This document shows, in pieces, positions 11,878 to 23,700 of a stretch of DNA of 64,000 bases. The translations under genes and the position numbers were made by a program. The number at the start of each line of letters is the position of its first letter. Position 1 is the stretch's first letter. The DNA lies in the NCBI GenBank assembly GCA_021234155.1, contig JAJEKV010000110.1, positions 1,456,338 to 1,520,337 on the forward strand, read 5' to 3'. The notes below the pieces were generated by a model. That model was not told the origin of the DNA and ran no database searches. It saw only the letters and a program-made list of their open reading frames with translations. The DNA comes from Isoetes taiwanensis. Lineage: Eukaryota > Streptophyta > Lycopodiopsida > Isoetales > Isoetaceae.

Positions 11878-13082
11878 CTAACCTTTGAAGGTATTTTTCA
11901 TGAATGTAAAACAATACGATACATTTCCAAATTTGAGCACACAAACAATATTCCAGGTGGTGGTGCTTTGCTTAAGAAATAGCCTCAAGAAAACCTAAAA
12001 AAAAAACATACTTCCTTAAGAAATAGCTGCGTAAAAACTATACCTAGTTATAAACCACACCACTTCAGAAAACCACACTTCTTTAAAAAACAGCCACTTA
12101 AAAACTACACCTACTTAAAAACCACACCTAAAAAAACTAAAAAACAACTACTTAAAAACTACACCTAGTTATATAAACCACACCTAGTTATATAAACCAC
12201 ACCACTTCAGAAAAACCATACTTTATTAAAAAACAACCACTTAAAAACTACACCCACTTATAAACCACACCTCAAAAACCATACTTCTTTCAAAAACATC
12301 TACTTAAAAACTACACCCACTTATAAACCACACCTCAAAAAACAACACCTCAACTTAAAAAATCACACCACTTCAGAAAACCATACTTCCATAAAAAACA
12401 GCCACTTAAGAACTACACCCACTTATAAACCACACCTCAAAAACCATACTTCTTTCAAAAAACAGCTACTTAAAAACTACACCCACTTATAAACCACCAC
12501 AATAAAAAAAACAACACCTCAACTTAAAAATCACACCACTTCAGAAAACCATACTTCAATAAAAAACAGCCACTTAAGAACTACACCCACTTATAAACCA
12601 CACCTCAAAAACCCATACTTCTTTCCAAAACATCTGCTTAAAAACTACACTCACTTATAAACCACACCTCAAAAAACAACACCTAGAGTTAAAAAATCAT
12701 ACCACTTCGTAAAACTATACTTCCTTAGAAAAAAAAATACTTAAAAACTACACCTACTTATAAACGACACCTTAAAAAACCATATTTCCTTAAAAAATAG
12801 ATACTTAAAAACAACACCTTATTATAAACCACACCTCAGAAAACAACATCCTCCTAAAAACAATTCATCTTTAAAAAAAAAACTACACTTCCGCAAAATG
12901 AAACCACACCTAAAAAAAAAACCACACCTTAAAAAAAAAAAAGCTATAGCTCCTTAAAAAAAACCTACACCGTCTTCTTAATAAACCACACCTCCACATA
13001 ACCACATGTAGAGTTTTTTGAACAACAACATGTGGTTTTTCTTTTACTGTTGTTTTTAAGTGTGGACCCAGAATTGGGGTGG
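11878..13082. repeat. A-rich subterminal repeat array (right)
   Basis: Phrases such as aaaaactacacccacttata, aaccacacctcaaaaa and cttcagaaaaccatacttc repeat in order. From about 12200 to 12720 a higher-order period near 170 bases is visible. The array is the inverted partner of 3489-4235 and ends at the inverted-end sequence at about 13045-13082. In the minus strand the pogo ORF reads into it, adding about 45 foreign residues. Confidence 0.8.
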
Positions 13083-14974
13083 TAGTGAAACTTCACATCC
13101 ATTCCTCTGGCCCAAGAGATTATGTCCTTGTCCACGCCTATTTCGACCATTTTTCGAATGATCCTAGCTTTGTCTATGGCCCTATCCCCGTCATGCTGGG
13201 GTCCAGAATGTGCTGCTACATAATTGACCCAACCTTGCGTATCCAATCTCATGGAATTCCCAGGGCCAATACCTGCGTGTGGCTGTGACTCTCCCTCCCT
13301 GTTGACCAAGTCCCAGGTCTTCAATGGTGACCTGATTGTACTAATGGAGTTTGGCACAGGTCTGACCAGAGGCAGGAAGCCTTCTACGCTTACATCCTGC
13401 ACACCAGCAACGTCTTCCGAGCACAGATGAGTATCTTCCAGGCTGCACATAACATTCACTTCATCTTCACTATCATGGTCACCTGCATGATCACTAGTAA
13501 CTGGTGTGGTCAATCCACTAACATGCTGAGGTCCAGGGTCCATGTTGAATGATGTTCTCAATATTGGATCCATGATTGGACTCAACCCTTGCCTTATCCT
13601 CATTTTGTTTCTAACCTCTAACCTTTTGCTCCTCACCTCATCACTCATTGGTCTCTGAAAGCTGAAGACTGCTGCAACCCTTGAGATGCCCCTGGGGTAC
13701 ATGAGTGCCCTAAGTCTAGCAGTAGAGGCTTCAAATTCTGCATCAGCCTTCTTCCTATTTTCCCTCTCTTCCCTATTCTGTTGAGCTCTCTTGGCAGCCT
13801 CCTGTCTTTCCAATTTCCTTCTAGCACTTTCGAGTTTCCTGGCTGCAACTTGCTCATTCTTTAGTCTTGCTGCCTCAGCCCTCCTAGACCTTTCAGCAGC
13901 CAAGGCCTCACAGAAGCCATCACTAGAGATGTGCACCCTTCCACTTAGGTCTGAGACTACACCCCGATTCCTTGCCCTCGTGGATTGAGACTGTTGCATG
14001 CAGGCCTGTGATGTCCTCACTTCTGTAGGGAGCTGCACACATGCATGTGTTGTTCCCATGTCACCAGATGGTACCACATGTTCCAGTGAGGGTCTTAAGG
14101 TTGAATCAATGGCCTGATGTTCCCCATCTGGTGCATCTTCTCGGGGAGATGGATGCATATCATGTCTTTCAATGTCCACATTGTCAACTACATGTTCATG
14201 TACTCCAATAGGCTCTTGGCCACCATGCTCACCAGCAGGGCACGGTGCCTCCCATAACTGTTGCAAGTCAGCCACGTTGAATTGCTCCAATTCCTCATCC
14301 TCCAAGTTGGCTGCATTTTCTTGGCCTACACTTTGGATAATCTGCTCCATGGGCACTCTACCAAACCTGCCACTTTCCTGGCCTGGCTTAACCTTGTCCG
14401 AGTTGAATGGCCAAATCCCAGTTGCTCTAAACCCTGCCTTGATGTTGCTAGGTGTCAGCCCTGATTCAATGGCCTGTGAAATGAGCTCTGCAATGTCCTC
14501 CCTCTTCGGTTCAGTCCTCCCTTTGATAACCATGTAAGAAAATCTCAATCTCTTGAAAGCTGCCTTGAATGGTGCAAAGCATGCAACATCCAAATGTTGT
14601 AACCTATGTGATGTGTGGGGTGGAAGTAGGGCAAAATGTATGCCCATTTCCTTAGCTGCCAAAATCACTTCCAGCTCCACATGGCTGCCATGGCCATCCA
14701 ATATTATCGGATGTGGTCTTGATGGAGATACTCCACCAGGAACCCTAGCAACAAAATGTGACAACCAAGAGTTGAACAATTCTGTAGTCATCCAGGCCGA
14801 GGGCTGCACAGCTTGAATTGCCCCTTCCTCACATCTGGCAATGTTATCTTGCCTCATCCGAGTACCCTTGAATATATACAAATTAGGTATCTTAAACCCT
14901 TCAGCATTTACACATACCAGAATGGTCACCCACTCCCTATTGTTCATGACCACCTCATTGACCCTATGCTCCCC

Positions 14975-15199
14975 CCCGGGGGGTGCACTTATATATAAGG
15001 GGGGTATGGCGGTAGCAAAAAACCCCCCTTGTATACGCAATTTTAAAAGGCAATTTGACCCCTTTGTGTATAGATATTGCTCCAAATCAGTGCCTAAAAA
15101 CACCCCTAACCCCTACGTATACATACGCAAATGGTCCAAAAAACACCCCTCCGTTGAACTCTCATGGGTTATACGCTGATCAAAGGTGAATCCCCCGGG
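14975..15199 (-). mobile_element. MITE copy 1 (225 bases) inside transposase
   Basis: Ends are CCCGGGGGATTCAC and, inverted, CCCGGGGGGTGCAC. It is flanked by perfect 8-base direct repeats TGCTCCCC at 14967-14974 and 15200-15207. Inside it resembles copy 2, with runs of the type aaaacccccc, ggggtcaaa and gtatac. An 8-base duplication is typical of hAT-superfamily elements. It introduces stop codons into the transposase frame just after RKGEH. Confidence 0.92.
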
Positions 15200-15787
15200 T
15201 GCTCCCCTTTCCTCCCTATGATCTTCATGCCCTTCACCTTACCAGCTTGGATGCCAGTCTCATCAGCATTCCAGATCCTAGAGGCGGGGAAGTTGAACTC
15301 GTCATAGATTTGTCTCAGACCAGCATAGAAGTTATCCAGATTCTCTTGGGTCATAGCACGCGCCCGAGCGATATCTAGTGTCTCTGCGCTTCTTAGTGTA
15401 ACCTCTGGGTGCCTTTGTTTGAACAGCTTCCACCATTTACTCCCAGGAACCCCGCGAAATTCTGAGTTGCCCCCCTCCATAGCCATCTGTGCTTCCCTTT
15501 CCTTGACAGCTGAGAGTGTAACCCCCATTCCCTGCTCGGCCCTGGAGAGTGCCCAGTTGACTAACTCTTCCTCTTGTAGAGTCGTTAGGATTTGTGGATT
15601 ACCAGTCTGTTTGTGAGTTATACGGCCATACAGCCAGTCCCTTATTGTTGATTCCGGGATTCCAGACCTTCTAGATGCCTCTCTAACAGATATATCATAC
15701 TCACTTACCTCATCCAAGATGTCTGCCATTTGATCTTCAGTCCACTGCCCTCGTTTGCTTGGCCTCCTTGGCATTGTGGGAGATGCA

Positions 15788-16023
15788 CCCGGGGGATTCA
15801 CTTATAACAAAGGGGATATGCCATCTGCGTTCAGGGGGTAGTAAAAAACCCCCTAGTATACTGACTTATGAAAGCTATTTTAACCCCTTTAAGTATATGG
15901 TTTACCCCAAATAGTGGTTAAAAAACCCCTAGTATGGTACGTATGCCTACGTAAAATGGTAAAAAAAACCCCTCAAGTATAACTCACATGGTTTGTACGC
16001 CCAAAACATGTGAATCCCCCAGG
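15788..16023 (+). mobile_element. MITE copy 2 (236 bases) inside transposase
   Basis: Ends are CCCGGGGGATTCAC and, inverted, CCTGGGGGATTCAC, with 8-base duplications GAGATGCA at 15780-15787 and 16024-16031. It shares with copy 1 the order: end, TTATA-rich, ggggatatgcc, aaaaaacccc, agtatac, ttaacccctttaagtatat. It separates the transposase N-terminus from its helix-turn-helix region. Confidence 0.92.
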
Positions 16024-16168
16024 GAGATGCAGCACTGATTTGTAGTGTCCGACGCTTCCTCCTTGGAGCAGTAACTCTTTTCCTTGATGTAGGTACTCTG
16101 TTACTGGCTTCACCCTCGTCTCCTCTCCGACCTCTTGTGGAAACCATGTCTATTATCGTGCTCCTCAA

Positions 16169-17560
16169 GACCTGATATCGATAAGCCTGGAATTTGGAAG
16201 TTGAAGTTGGCTTTTATTATGTTAGGAGCCTTTTCCTTTTTCCCTTTTTGCCTTTTTCATTCTTCTATTCCCTGCTTTTCCCTGTGTGAGATTAATCGTC
16301 TAACCTCTTGCAGGAAAATGCTCTGGAATGGGCGCGAATTCAAGTAAGGGGCATTGAATTCTAATTTCGAATCGATATGATCAGGACTCTTAACACAGCC
16401 ACGAGTGGGCAGAACTGTTCCACAATTGTAGACAAAACAATTACACAACACTGGGAAGCAGGGCTTCACGCTTAGCGGAGCTCTATTGCAGGTCGATGGT
16501 CAACAACTGCACGACAACTGGCAACTGGGCTAATGCATCGCGTAGCTTTGTCGCGGTTGCCAGTACCAGTTGCACGACATCGGGACACATGGCTGACGCA
16601 TAACGTCCAGGCCATAACGGCCTCAGGACGTGCACATAACATCCACGGGCCACACACGTGGTGAAGACGAGAGTCTAACCCACGGTCGAAGGGCCACTCG
16701 GCATGCCACATGGCGATGTTGCGTCGAGACGAGGGGGGATGGCAGGTGCTCCGAGGGACAGTCACGATAGGAGGCAACCATACCCTACTTGTAGTTTAAC
16801 CAACTATTTTATTTCTTTCTGCGTCAAGTGCGAGATGTCACGTGGATAAACATATTTCTCTTCACCAAACCAGCTCTTCAAATTGCTAAGCTTGGCATTT
16901 AAACATATTTCTCTTCACCAAACCACCTCTTCACATTGCAAATGCCGGGCACCATAAATAGTAAGTATTGATTACCCGTTACAAAGCTAGACAACTTTGA
17001 CAAAATAATCTATTCAATTCTAGCTAGTTCTAAATAAACAAGACCTTGCCAAAATTTGGGAGCCAAAGGGAAAAAAATCCTAAACAATCCTCCATAAACA
17101 AGACCTTTCTAAAACTTCAATATCTTGAAGGAAATAAATCAACTACATTCTAGCTTTTTAATAGAAAATAAGACCTTGCCAAAACCTTATGATGTGCCTT
17201 TTGTGCTAGTTTTATTTTTATTTTTGGTCTTGTATTTGCAAGTTGTTTATCGAGTGTTTTTTTTTTTTATGTTGTGCACTAACATAAACTATAAAAGCAA
17301 GAAATTAAAGCACATGGTTGAGAAGACAACAGAACATGTCTGAGCATGAAGATCACGATACAACTTGAGAGCACTAGCAGAGTGACTTCTTAGTGCCGCA
17401 TTTGAGAACCCCGAGCTTCTCTTCTTTCTTCTAAAACATAAACGCCGACCTAGAATTCAGGGCCTCCTAGCAAGCAGAGAGAGCAGCGGAACATGCCAGA
17501 GCTAATGAGTTCCGCATAGAGAACTAATACGGTAGTGGGCAATGGAGGACACATCCATCC
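16169..17560. other. No intact gene; GC-rich patch then AT-rich sequence
   Basis: 16470-16800 is noticeably richer in G and C, with repeats of the type caactggcaactgg and cacgacaactgg. Its 101-codon minus-strand frame has no recognisable domain. The sequence after 16800 is AT-rich. At 17000-17180 the phrase aaacaagacctt(t/g)cc is repeated three times. Confidence 0.5.
16845..16967 (+). repeat. Degenerate Helitron 3'-end-like tandem
   Basis: Two units of the type atttctcttcaccaaacca followed by ctcttcaaattgc are repeated at about a 54-base spacing. The second leads into GCCGGGCACCATAAATAG. The same order, with an intact CTAG, ends the element at 48429. Here the 5' half of the hairpin and the final CTAG are eroded. 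Confidence 0.5.
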
Positions 17561-18012
17561 GACGTCCCAGATAGAGTCCGGATGTGGTATTTCCTGACTT
17601 TCTTGATGGTATTTCGACATCCGTTACAGACCAAGTGGGATTTCGGCCAAAAAGTGGTATTTCCAGCCAAAAGGGTGGTATTTCGCCAAAAGTGGTATTT
17701 CTGCCAAAAACCAGCCAAAATCGCTGCTATGAGCTGAAATCTTTGGTCGGATCGCTCTTGCAGCTTCGTGGATGGCTTGAACTGCTTCAAAAGCCCTTCT
17801 AATCACTTTATCTGCCTCTTTAACGTTAGTTTGATGAAGAGAGGAAGCGATTTGAGCCCAGATAGAGCCGGATTGATCTAAAAATGCCCCAAAACAGTTG
17901 ATTCTGGGCTTGAAACTGTGAAATTACAGTGGCTGATAACGGGTGGCCGGAAATACCACAAAAAAAGTCCGGAAATACCACATCCCGGACTCTAAATACG
18001 GCGGTCCCATCT
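17557..18012. mobile_element. Small TIR element, ~455 bases
   Basis: The left end at about 17573 reads AGAGTCCGGATGTGGTATTT. The right end, reverse-complemented from about 17998, reads AGAGTCCGGGATGTGGTATTT apart from one inserted G. Weaker matching continues outward. Inside, gtggtatttc and its complement ggaaatacca recur. There is no coding capacity. The exact outer limits and target duplication are not resolved. Confidence 0.65.
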
Positions 18013-18869
18013 AAGAAGGAAGATTGCATTATCACAGAGGTGCATGAAGTTTGTCAGGATAACAGACCAGGCTATTGTCCGCAGGGAGGGAATAGAGGGA
18101 ATGAGATAAGGAAGAAATAAGTGATTGTATCATTAGCAAACTGGTAGTCTGTCCTATCCTCCTTCTTCTTTTCTGTTTGATGTATCTAAAATGCCCCTCC
18201 CCCCGCAATAAGTTCGTTGACTCATTGTAGATGCATTTTAGACACATTAAACAAGAACATCACAAAAAGACGAGTAAATTAATATCTCTAAAGCTCGAGT
18301 GGAGAATGGAATGTCGCTAGGCTGCTTTTTTCGAGGGCCGTAATCAAGAGAGTTCTGGGATCTCTTGTTATGTAATCTTTGGAATCGTCGAGTTTTCCCG
18401 AGCTTCCTTTCCTTTGCCTCTCTGCCTCAATGCCACTCAGTCACTTGCTAAGTATCATTGCTCAGAGAGGCAGTGAAAAAGAGGCTCGCAGAAATAATAA
18501 TCCTTCTAAAGGTGCCATGACTGGGCTTTCAAGCAGTTTGATTGATTACCACTCTAAAAAATGGAAGCTTAGTTGCTCACTAAGGTTCGTCGATCACAAT
18601 ACGGAGTTCTGGGAAGTTTTCTTACCTCCACATGTAATCTCCTAGAACTTCAAGTGTGAGAACGCCACCCAATTTCAAGCCATAATATTGCTTAATCTTC
18701 TTCATTCCCAGTATGTTGGGCTTTGCCAGAGATACTCTCCTCTATTTTCATTCCATCATCCCATGAACTTGGCTCTAGAGCATATAACAGATCCGAGAAC
18801 TTCATATATTGCATTTGGCTTCTTAAATCATCATCATTCCATCATGACCCCTTAAAAGCTATTGTCCTA
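18013..18869. other. No gene recognised
   Basis: Nothing is recognised apart from ordinary low-complexity patches. The open frame at 18379-18645 has no known motif. The sequence leads up to the 5'-truncation point of a LINE. Confidence 0.45.
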
Positions 18870-20296
18870 TTATCTGAGGCGACCTCTGTGAGCCAGTTGC
18901 TATATGCGGATGATGTAGCTTTGCTAGCCCACACGGCCAGCAGTATGCAGCAGCATTTGGATGCCCTCAGTGGGTTCTGTGGGGCAACGGGAATGACAGT
19001 GAACTTGCACAAAACTAAGCTTCTCGCGATCCTGTCCTCGCAACACCCTATCCCGGAGTTATATTACAGGGGACAGGAAGTGGAGATGGTGCGGAGCTTC
19101 AAGTATCTGGGAATTGATTTCACTACTAACATGCTGTGGGATGAGTGTGTGGAGAGGAGAGCCAAAATGGCCGGAAGGCTTTATATGCAAATGCAAAACG
19201 CTGCGTGTTGCCGGATAGATCTCTGCGGATCGGGCGAGGAGAGCACACCTGCTTAGGGCTTTGGTCGAAGTTTGCCGCTATATGGGGTGGAGGTTTGGGG
19301 CCCAAAGCTAGCAAAACACGGGGATAGGTTGGAAAGGGTGCGTAAAGCTTTCTTGACATATAGCTTGGGAGTGAAGGACACCGCATCGTACGATTTTGTT
19401 GTATGAGACGGGGTTCGCCTTTACAAAGATTCGCTATGCGCAGCATCTTACTTGCTTCCATAAGGTGGATGGGATGGATGAGCATCGCTTGCCCCCACAA
19501 AGTCGGTTGTTAACGCAGGGCCCCCAAATGCAATGAAGAGGGTATGGCACGAAAGCAATCGTAAGGGATGGTTTAGGAGGTGGTCTATGGATTACCAACG
19601 ATGGTGGCACCGCGCATTCCCGATGCGCACGGGGGCAATTGGATGCGGGCTATGCCGCCACCCCTGGGATGCCTCTACTCTTTGCAAAGCCCAAGACAGA
19701 GCACTATCACGCCGATTAATCCCGGCCTTGAGCATGGACCCCATCGGTTTTGAAAGCACACATCTCTCGAAGAAACGAGAGCTATTGCTGCCATAAGGAC
19801 GGGTTCCCATTACCCTCGTAATTGAAACAGTCACTGGGGAGTGAATGGCGGCACGGGATCCCCTGTGGAGGAGAGGATATGTCGCTGTTGTGAGATGCAC
19901 GTGATAGAGGATGAGCACCATGCCCTCCAAATGGCCGCCTTAAAGATATGCCCATGTCCGAAAGCAAAGGCACACCGATCTTAGATGCTCGGACACACCG
20001 CTACATCGCCATTCGTGATCACCTATGGTAGCTGACCGGGAGCTTACATCCTGCAGATTTCGGCCGTCAGACTTGCTCTTCAGGGGCATGGTATTTGAGA
20101 GCCTACTGTTAGGGTTTTTCCTCCCAAGTGGGGGTTTTTTCATCCCGGTAGTAGGGTTCTACTGTACAGTTATATTGTTTGTTTTTGGTGTTGGGGTTTT
20201 TGGCTTTTTTGCCTGTTCTCTGCATGTACCGTCTCATAGGCCTCTGGCCTCCGTGGACGTTAAAATAAACTTCCTTCCTTCCTTCCTTCCTTCCTC
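18870..20296 (+). mobile_element. 5'-truncated LINE with RT C-terminus and (TTCC)n tail
   Basis: The element begins inside reverse transcriptase: SQLLYADDVALLAH holds the catalytic YADD box, followed by TGMTVNLHKTKLLA and VEMVRSFKYLGIDFTT, the usual order in non-LTR elements. After a frame break at about 19255 the C-terminal region continues in pieces to about 19800 (IGCGLCRHPWD, then a Cys/His remnant). The 3' region has ggttttt-rich hairpins and ends CCTCTGGCCTCCGTGGACG, then TTAAAA and six TTCC units. It is dead because it lacks EN and most of RT and has several frameshifts. Confidence 0.88.
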
Positions 20297-21048
20297 TGTT
20301 AAAACACTTTATAAACCCTGCACCATTTCTGCAAAGACAAACATAAACATCACAAATCCAGGTCTTATCTTCTTCATTTTATAGAAATCCTTGCTGATCT
20401 TTTCTCGCCTTTCTATGGCCACTATGCTCTGCGGTTCAACAGAACTAATGGGCTATTTCTACCTGTTAATAATCTGCAAGCCCCGTGCGATTTTCTCCCA
20501 AGATCTTGCACCTATTGGGAAGAATATGATCTAATGATCATCTAACAGGTTCTACCTGCCCAGAAGGTATGATAGACTATCCAGTCCCTTGATTCTCGCA
20601 AATAATTCTTGTGGGCGATGGAGTTTTTGCATCAGGGAATTGTCTCAAATTCCGTGAAGTCTCATGGGCAGATCATAATGAATGTTTCAATCTGTTTCTG
20701 CATCGGTTAAGCAGAGTTTGTTTCATTAATGCAATCCATTGCCCCCATAGATGGGGACACTCCTCTGCTCAATAGCAAAAGTCAAGGCTACAGTAACCAC
20801 CACATTATTGTGCAACCTACCTAATATCGGTAAGAAGAGATAATACTTGCCTGAATCGAATGCGGAAATCTCAGGTCCAAATCGTTGTTGCTGCATGTAT
20901 TTGTCTGAAATTAAAACATAGTGGCATTTACCAAAGTGCTCCTGATGCAGAGCCAAAATCAGAGCTTGCTTGAAAGCCAGCCATATGCGTCGTTTGCATA
21001 AGCTGCTCAACTCCCCAATGATGTTTCTTATCCTCTATCTCTGCCTAC
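20297..21048. other. No gene recognised
   Basis: AT-rich intervening sequence between the LINE tail and the inverted end at 21049. The minus-strand frame at 20726-21010 has no recognisable domain. Confidence 0.45.
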
Positions 21049-21078
21049 CCAAGCTTAAACACAACGAAAAAGGTGCTC

Positions 21079-21540
21079 CAATACCCTATAAAATACCCCG
21101 CAAAAATGCCTATAAAATCCCCCTTTTCCGTCGAAGAACAGGGGATAAAATGTATTTTTCGAATCGGGGTATTTGGCCACAATCCCCCTTTTCCTCATTT
21201 GTATGATAATACCCCGTTATGTTGGTGTCGCAATCCCCCAGTCAATAATACCCTAAGTAATACCTTATTTCAAATCATACCCTATTATCATTTGCAAAAT
21301 AATACCCCGTTTCAAATAATACCCCATTCCAAATAATTCCCTATTTTAAATAATACCTCATTCCAAATAATTCTCTGTTTTAAATAGTACCCCATTCCAA
21401 ATCATTCCCTGTTTCAAATAATACCCCATTCCAAATAACATACCCTGTTTCAAATAACATACCCTGTTATCATTCGTAGGATAATACTCTATGACCATAA
21501 GAAAATACCCTGTTATCATTTGTAAGTTAATATATTTCAA
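21079..21540. repeat. Degenerate AATACCCC ladder
   Basis: Phrases such as ataccccattccaaataat, ccctgtttcaaata and acaataccc repeat about every 20-22 bases. A related but distinct ladder (aaattcccttt, gaaaataccccaatc) is at about 25100-25570. Confidence 0.75.
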
Positions 21541-21869
21541 AAATAAGTTGATAAGTAACAACTTGAGCAGAGTTAATCAGTAACAAATAGACAAAGTGTA
21601 ATAAACTGATCAGATTTCAAGAAACAAATCTGATATACAAAATTCTGCTTGACCAGGTTGTTTCCTGGCAGTTAACTGAGAATTCTTGCTCAATAAGTAC
21701 TCTACCACTAAGTCGTCTTGCTTTGTTCTTCTCTGCCACGAACTTGTCCACGTTTGAGATTTTCAGGAGGAACATACATACAACACACATACAGCCTTTC
21801 CGCTGACTAGGCACTACGGGGGTGGTGCATGACTGTATATATTGGGATGTTTCTGCATTTTATATGATT

Positions 21870-21958
21870 AGCCTTCCTCGAAAACCCTTGTCCGGCAACC
21901 CATAGACCGATTGGTCTCCGTGGACGATAAAAGTAACTTCCTTCCTTCCTTCCTTCAT
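21870..21958 (+). mobile_element. LINE 3'-end scrap with (TTCC)n tail
   Basis: Only about 90 bases remain: CCTCGAAAACCCTTG, then CATAGACCGATTGGTCTCCG and TGGACGATAAAA, then the (CTTC)n tail. The sequence matches the 3' ends of the LINEs at 59.6 kb (reverse) and 20.25 kb. The hairpin AGACC-GATT-GGTCT at 21903-21916 is intact. Confidence 0.85.
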
Positions 21959-22039
21959 TGTAAAAAGCAACATATTAAAAAGAATGCAAGCATGCTTACT
22001 GAAATTTTAGATTTTAAGACTAACTAAATATTAATCACA

Positions 22040-23700
22040 TTACCTTAACTCCAAGGTGTTCACGAGGATTACATGCTTCTCTTGAGAAGACACAGTATTC
22101 TCCTCCTCTTCCTCTGAAATGAACAAATAAAAGCAAGTCATTCCACTTGCAACACGTAACCAACTCTGGAGTTGTTACAAATGAGGGTGGCCCCCTTATC
22201 TCTCATTGTAAAGGCGTGATCCGGCAGTACAAGATTACCGGCCATCATCGTGACGCTTTAGGGTTCAGTTCATTTGCTAAAATATCCGCACGCGTTTGCA
22301 TTTCATTTCGCAAGCTTCCTCATAGCTTCGCACACTTCTTGGGGCTTATAGTACACATGCTCTAACCTTCTCAATGCTACTCTTGCAAATGATCTCATGT
22401 CCCCAATCCGATGCACATAATCCCGAATATTTTGGCCCGTAACCATGAACAAGTGGTTCATCACGCATCCGCTCCACATACTCCTTAGTACTCCTTAGTA
22501 TGTGGGTCAATGAATTGCAAGCTCTTAAATAGTTCATCATCAATTTTCTCCGGATATGAAACAATGTTCCCCGGATGTGAATTTCTCCTTCATAATCTGC
22601 TCCTTTTCGGGTCTCTCAAGGCCCATGTCTTGTTCAAAGATTTTCATTCATTATTATATTTGGAAACCGGGCAAGCACATCCAAGATAACCAAAATATTT
22701 TGCAACCGACTTTTTTCCGCACAGAGACCGCAAATATGTATTTAGACCAGATGTCACATCAAACTGTGGTAAAGACAACCTGAGCAAAATTTCCATATTT
22801 TGAGCAGGAGTTTTTGCAACTCGTGTCAAGTAAGTCAACCGCTCAACTTGCTCTACCCTATCTCAGGCCTTTCCTACCTCTTTGCAAAGAATTATTTCTT
22901 TTCAAATTCTTGTCGACCATGTCCCATGTAATCTCATTGATCTTTCTTAAACGGATTGTCCATTAACCTATCCTTCCTACTTTTTGCTCTTTTCCCAAAA
23001 TTCTCCTCCTTCTTCATCGTACACATCTTCATCGAGTCATTACGCAAGCAATAATATCCTCGGGCTCCTCATCATCAGATTCGTGTTCAACCCGATGCTT
23101 CTTCGTCATCATCACTCTCTTTTCTTGTTTCATGTAATTCAAAGCTTTTGCATTGCTACTCACGCTCATTTTCTTTTTTTGCATCTTTGTTAGCTAAAGT
23201 CCGGGCCGAAAAATCTTCTAATGTGACAAGAGCTTTGATGTATAGACGAGGAACCTTATCGGTTTCGTGGACCCTAATGACCTTCTCAAGTCGCTTTGTT
23301 TATTTTATCAAAGCTCTCCCGTAGACTTACCTACCATTAATCTTCATGTGGTTCCTCATCCGCTCCAATCGTTGTGGCCATTTAATTCATCAAAACGCTT
23401 ATCCTTGGCTGATTTAACAATCCGGGCGTTGGCAAAAATAGTATCACTTCAAGCATAGTTGGCTGATTTAACAATCCGGTGCACGTCAAGAATCTTGATA
23501 AGAATTTTCTTCAAGGCAAGATCTAAGCTTCAGAAAAAACATATATCGTCTTTTGAATGATAAATTGTGTGAACAGAGGCAGGTTTATAGATTAAAAGAT
23601 TCAAAAAACTCGAATAGAGTTCTATAAAGGCTTACCTTTCTGACGCCACACCAGCCTCAAAAGAATCGCCTGGATAGAGATTCTGTAATACCTTGCTCAA
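22040..23700 (-). pseudogene. Decayed coding sequence of unknown family
   Basis: Minus-strand fragments look protein-like: LNTYLRSLCGKKSVAKYFGY near 22700, [20 protein letters not shown] near 22510, and a short repeated phrase RIVKSA at about 23420 and 23475. They lie in different frames with stops between them. I do not recognise the family. Its place inside the 21049-25604 inverted ends makes a lost transposase gene possible, which is inference only. Confidence 0.3.

Larger units (their letters stand above)
13083..16168 (-). pseudogene. pogo/Tigger-like DDE_1 transposase, split by two MITEs
   Basis: The coding sequence runs from about 16168 (MVSTRGRRG begins at 16147) down to about 13083, in three pieces: 16168-16032, 15779-15208 and 14966-13083. 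The middle piece has a CENP-B/psq-type helix-turn-helix (TEDQMADILDEVSE, REASRRSGIPESTIRDWL) and a second DNA-binding half (SKWWKLFKQRHPEV). It ends with the first catalytic Asp, IWNADETG. The last piece gives the second Asp, IILDGHGSH, and the third, LQHLDV. A basic coiled coil follows (roughly 13640-13990). All three DDE residues are present. Each MITE lies in the reading frame, and its 8-base target duplication has the same codon phase on both sides. The native C-terminus is lost where the frame runs into the repeat array below 13083. Confidence 0.9.

Noticed and set aside
16472-16777. 101-codon GC-rich minus frame
   Set aside because: No recognisable motif. The open frame is explained by the GC-rich, stop-poor composition.
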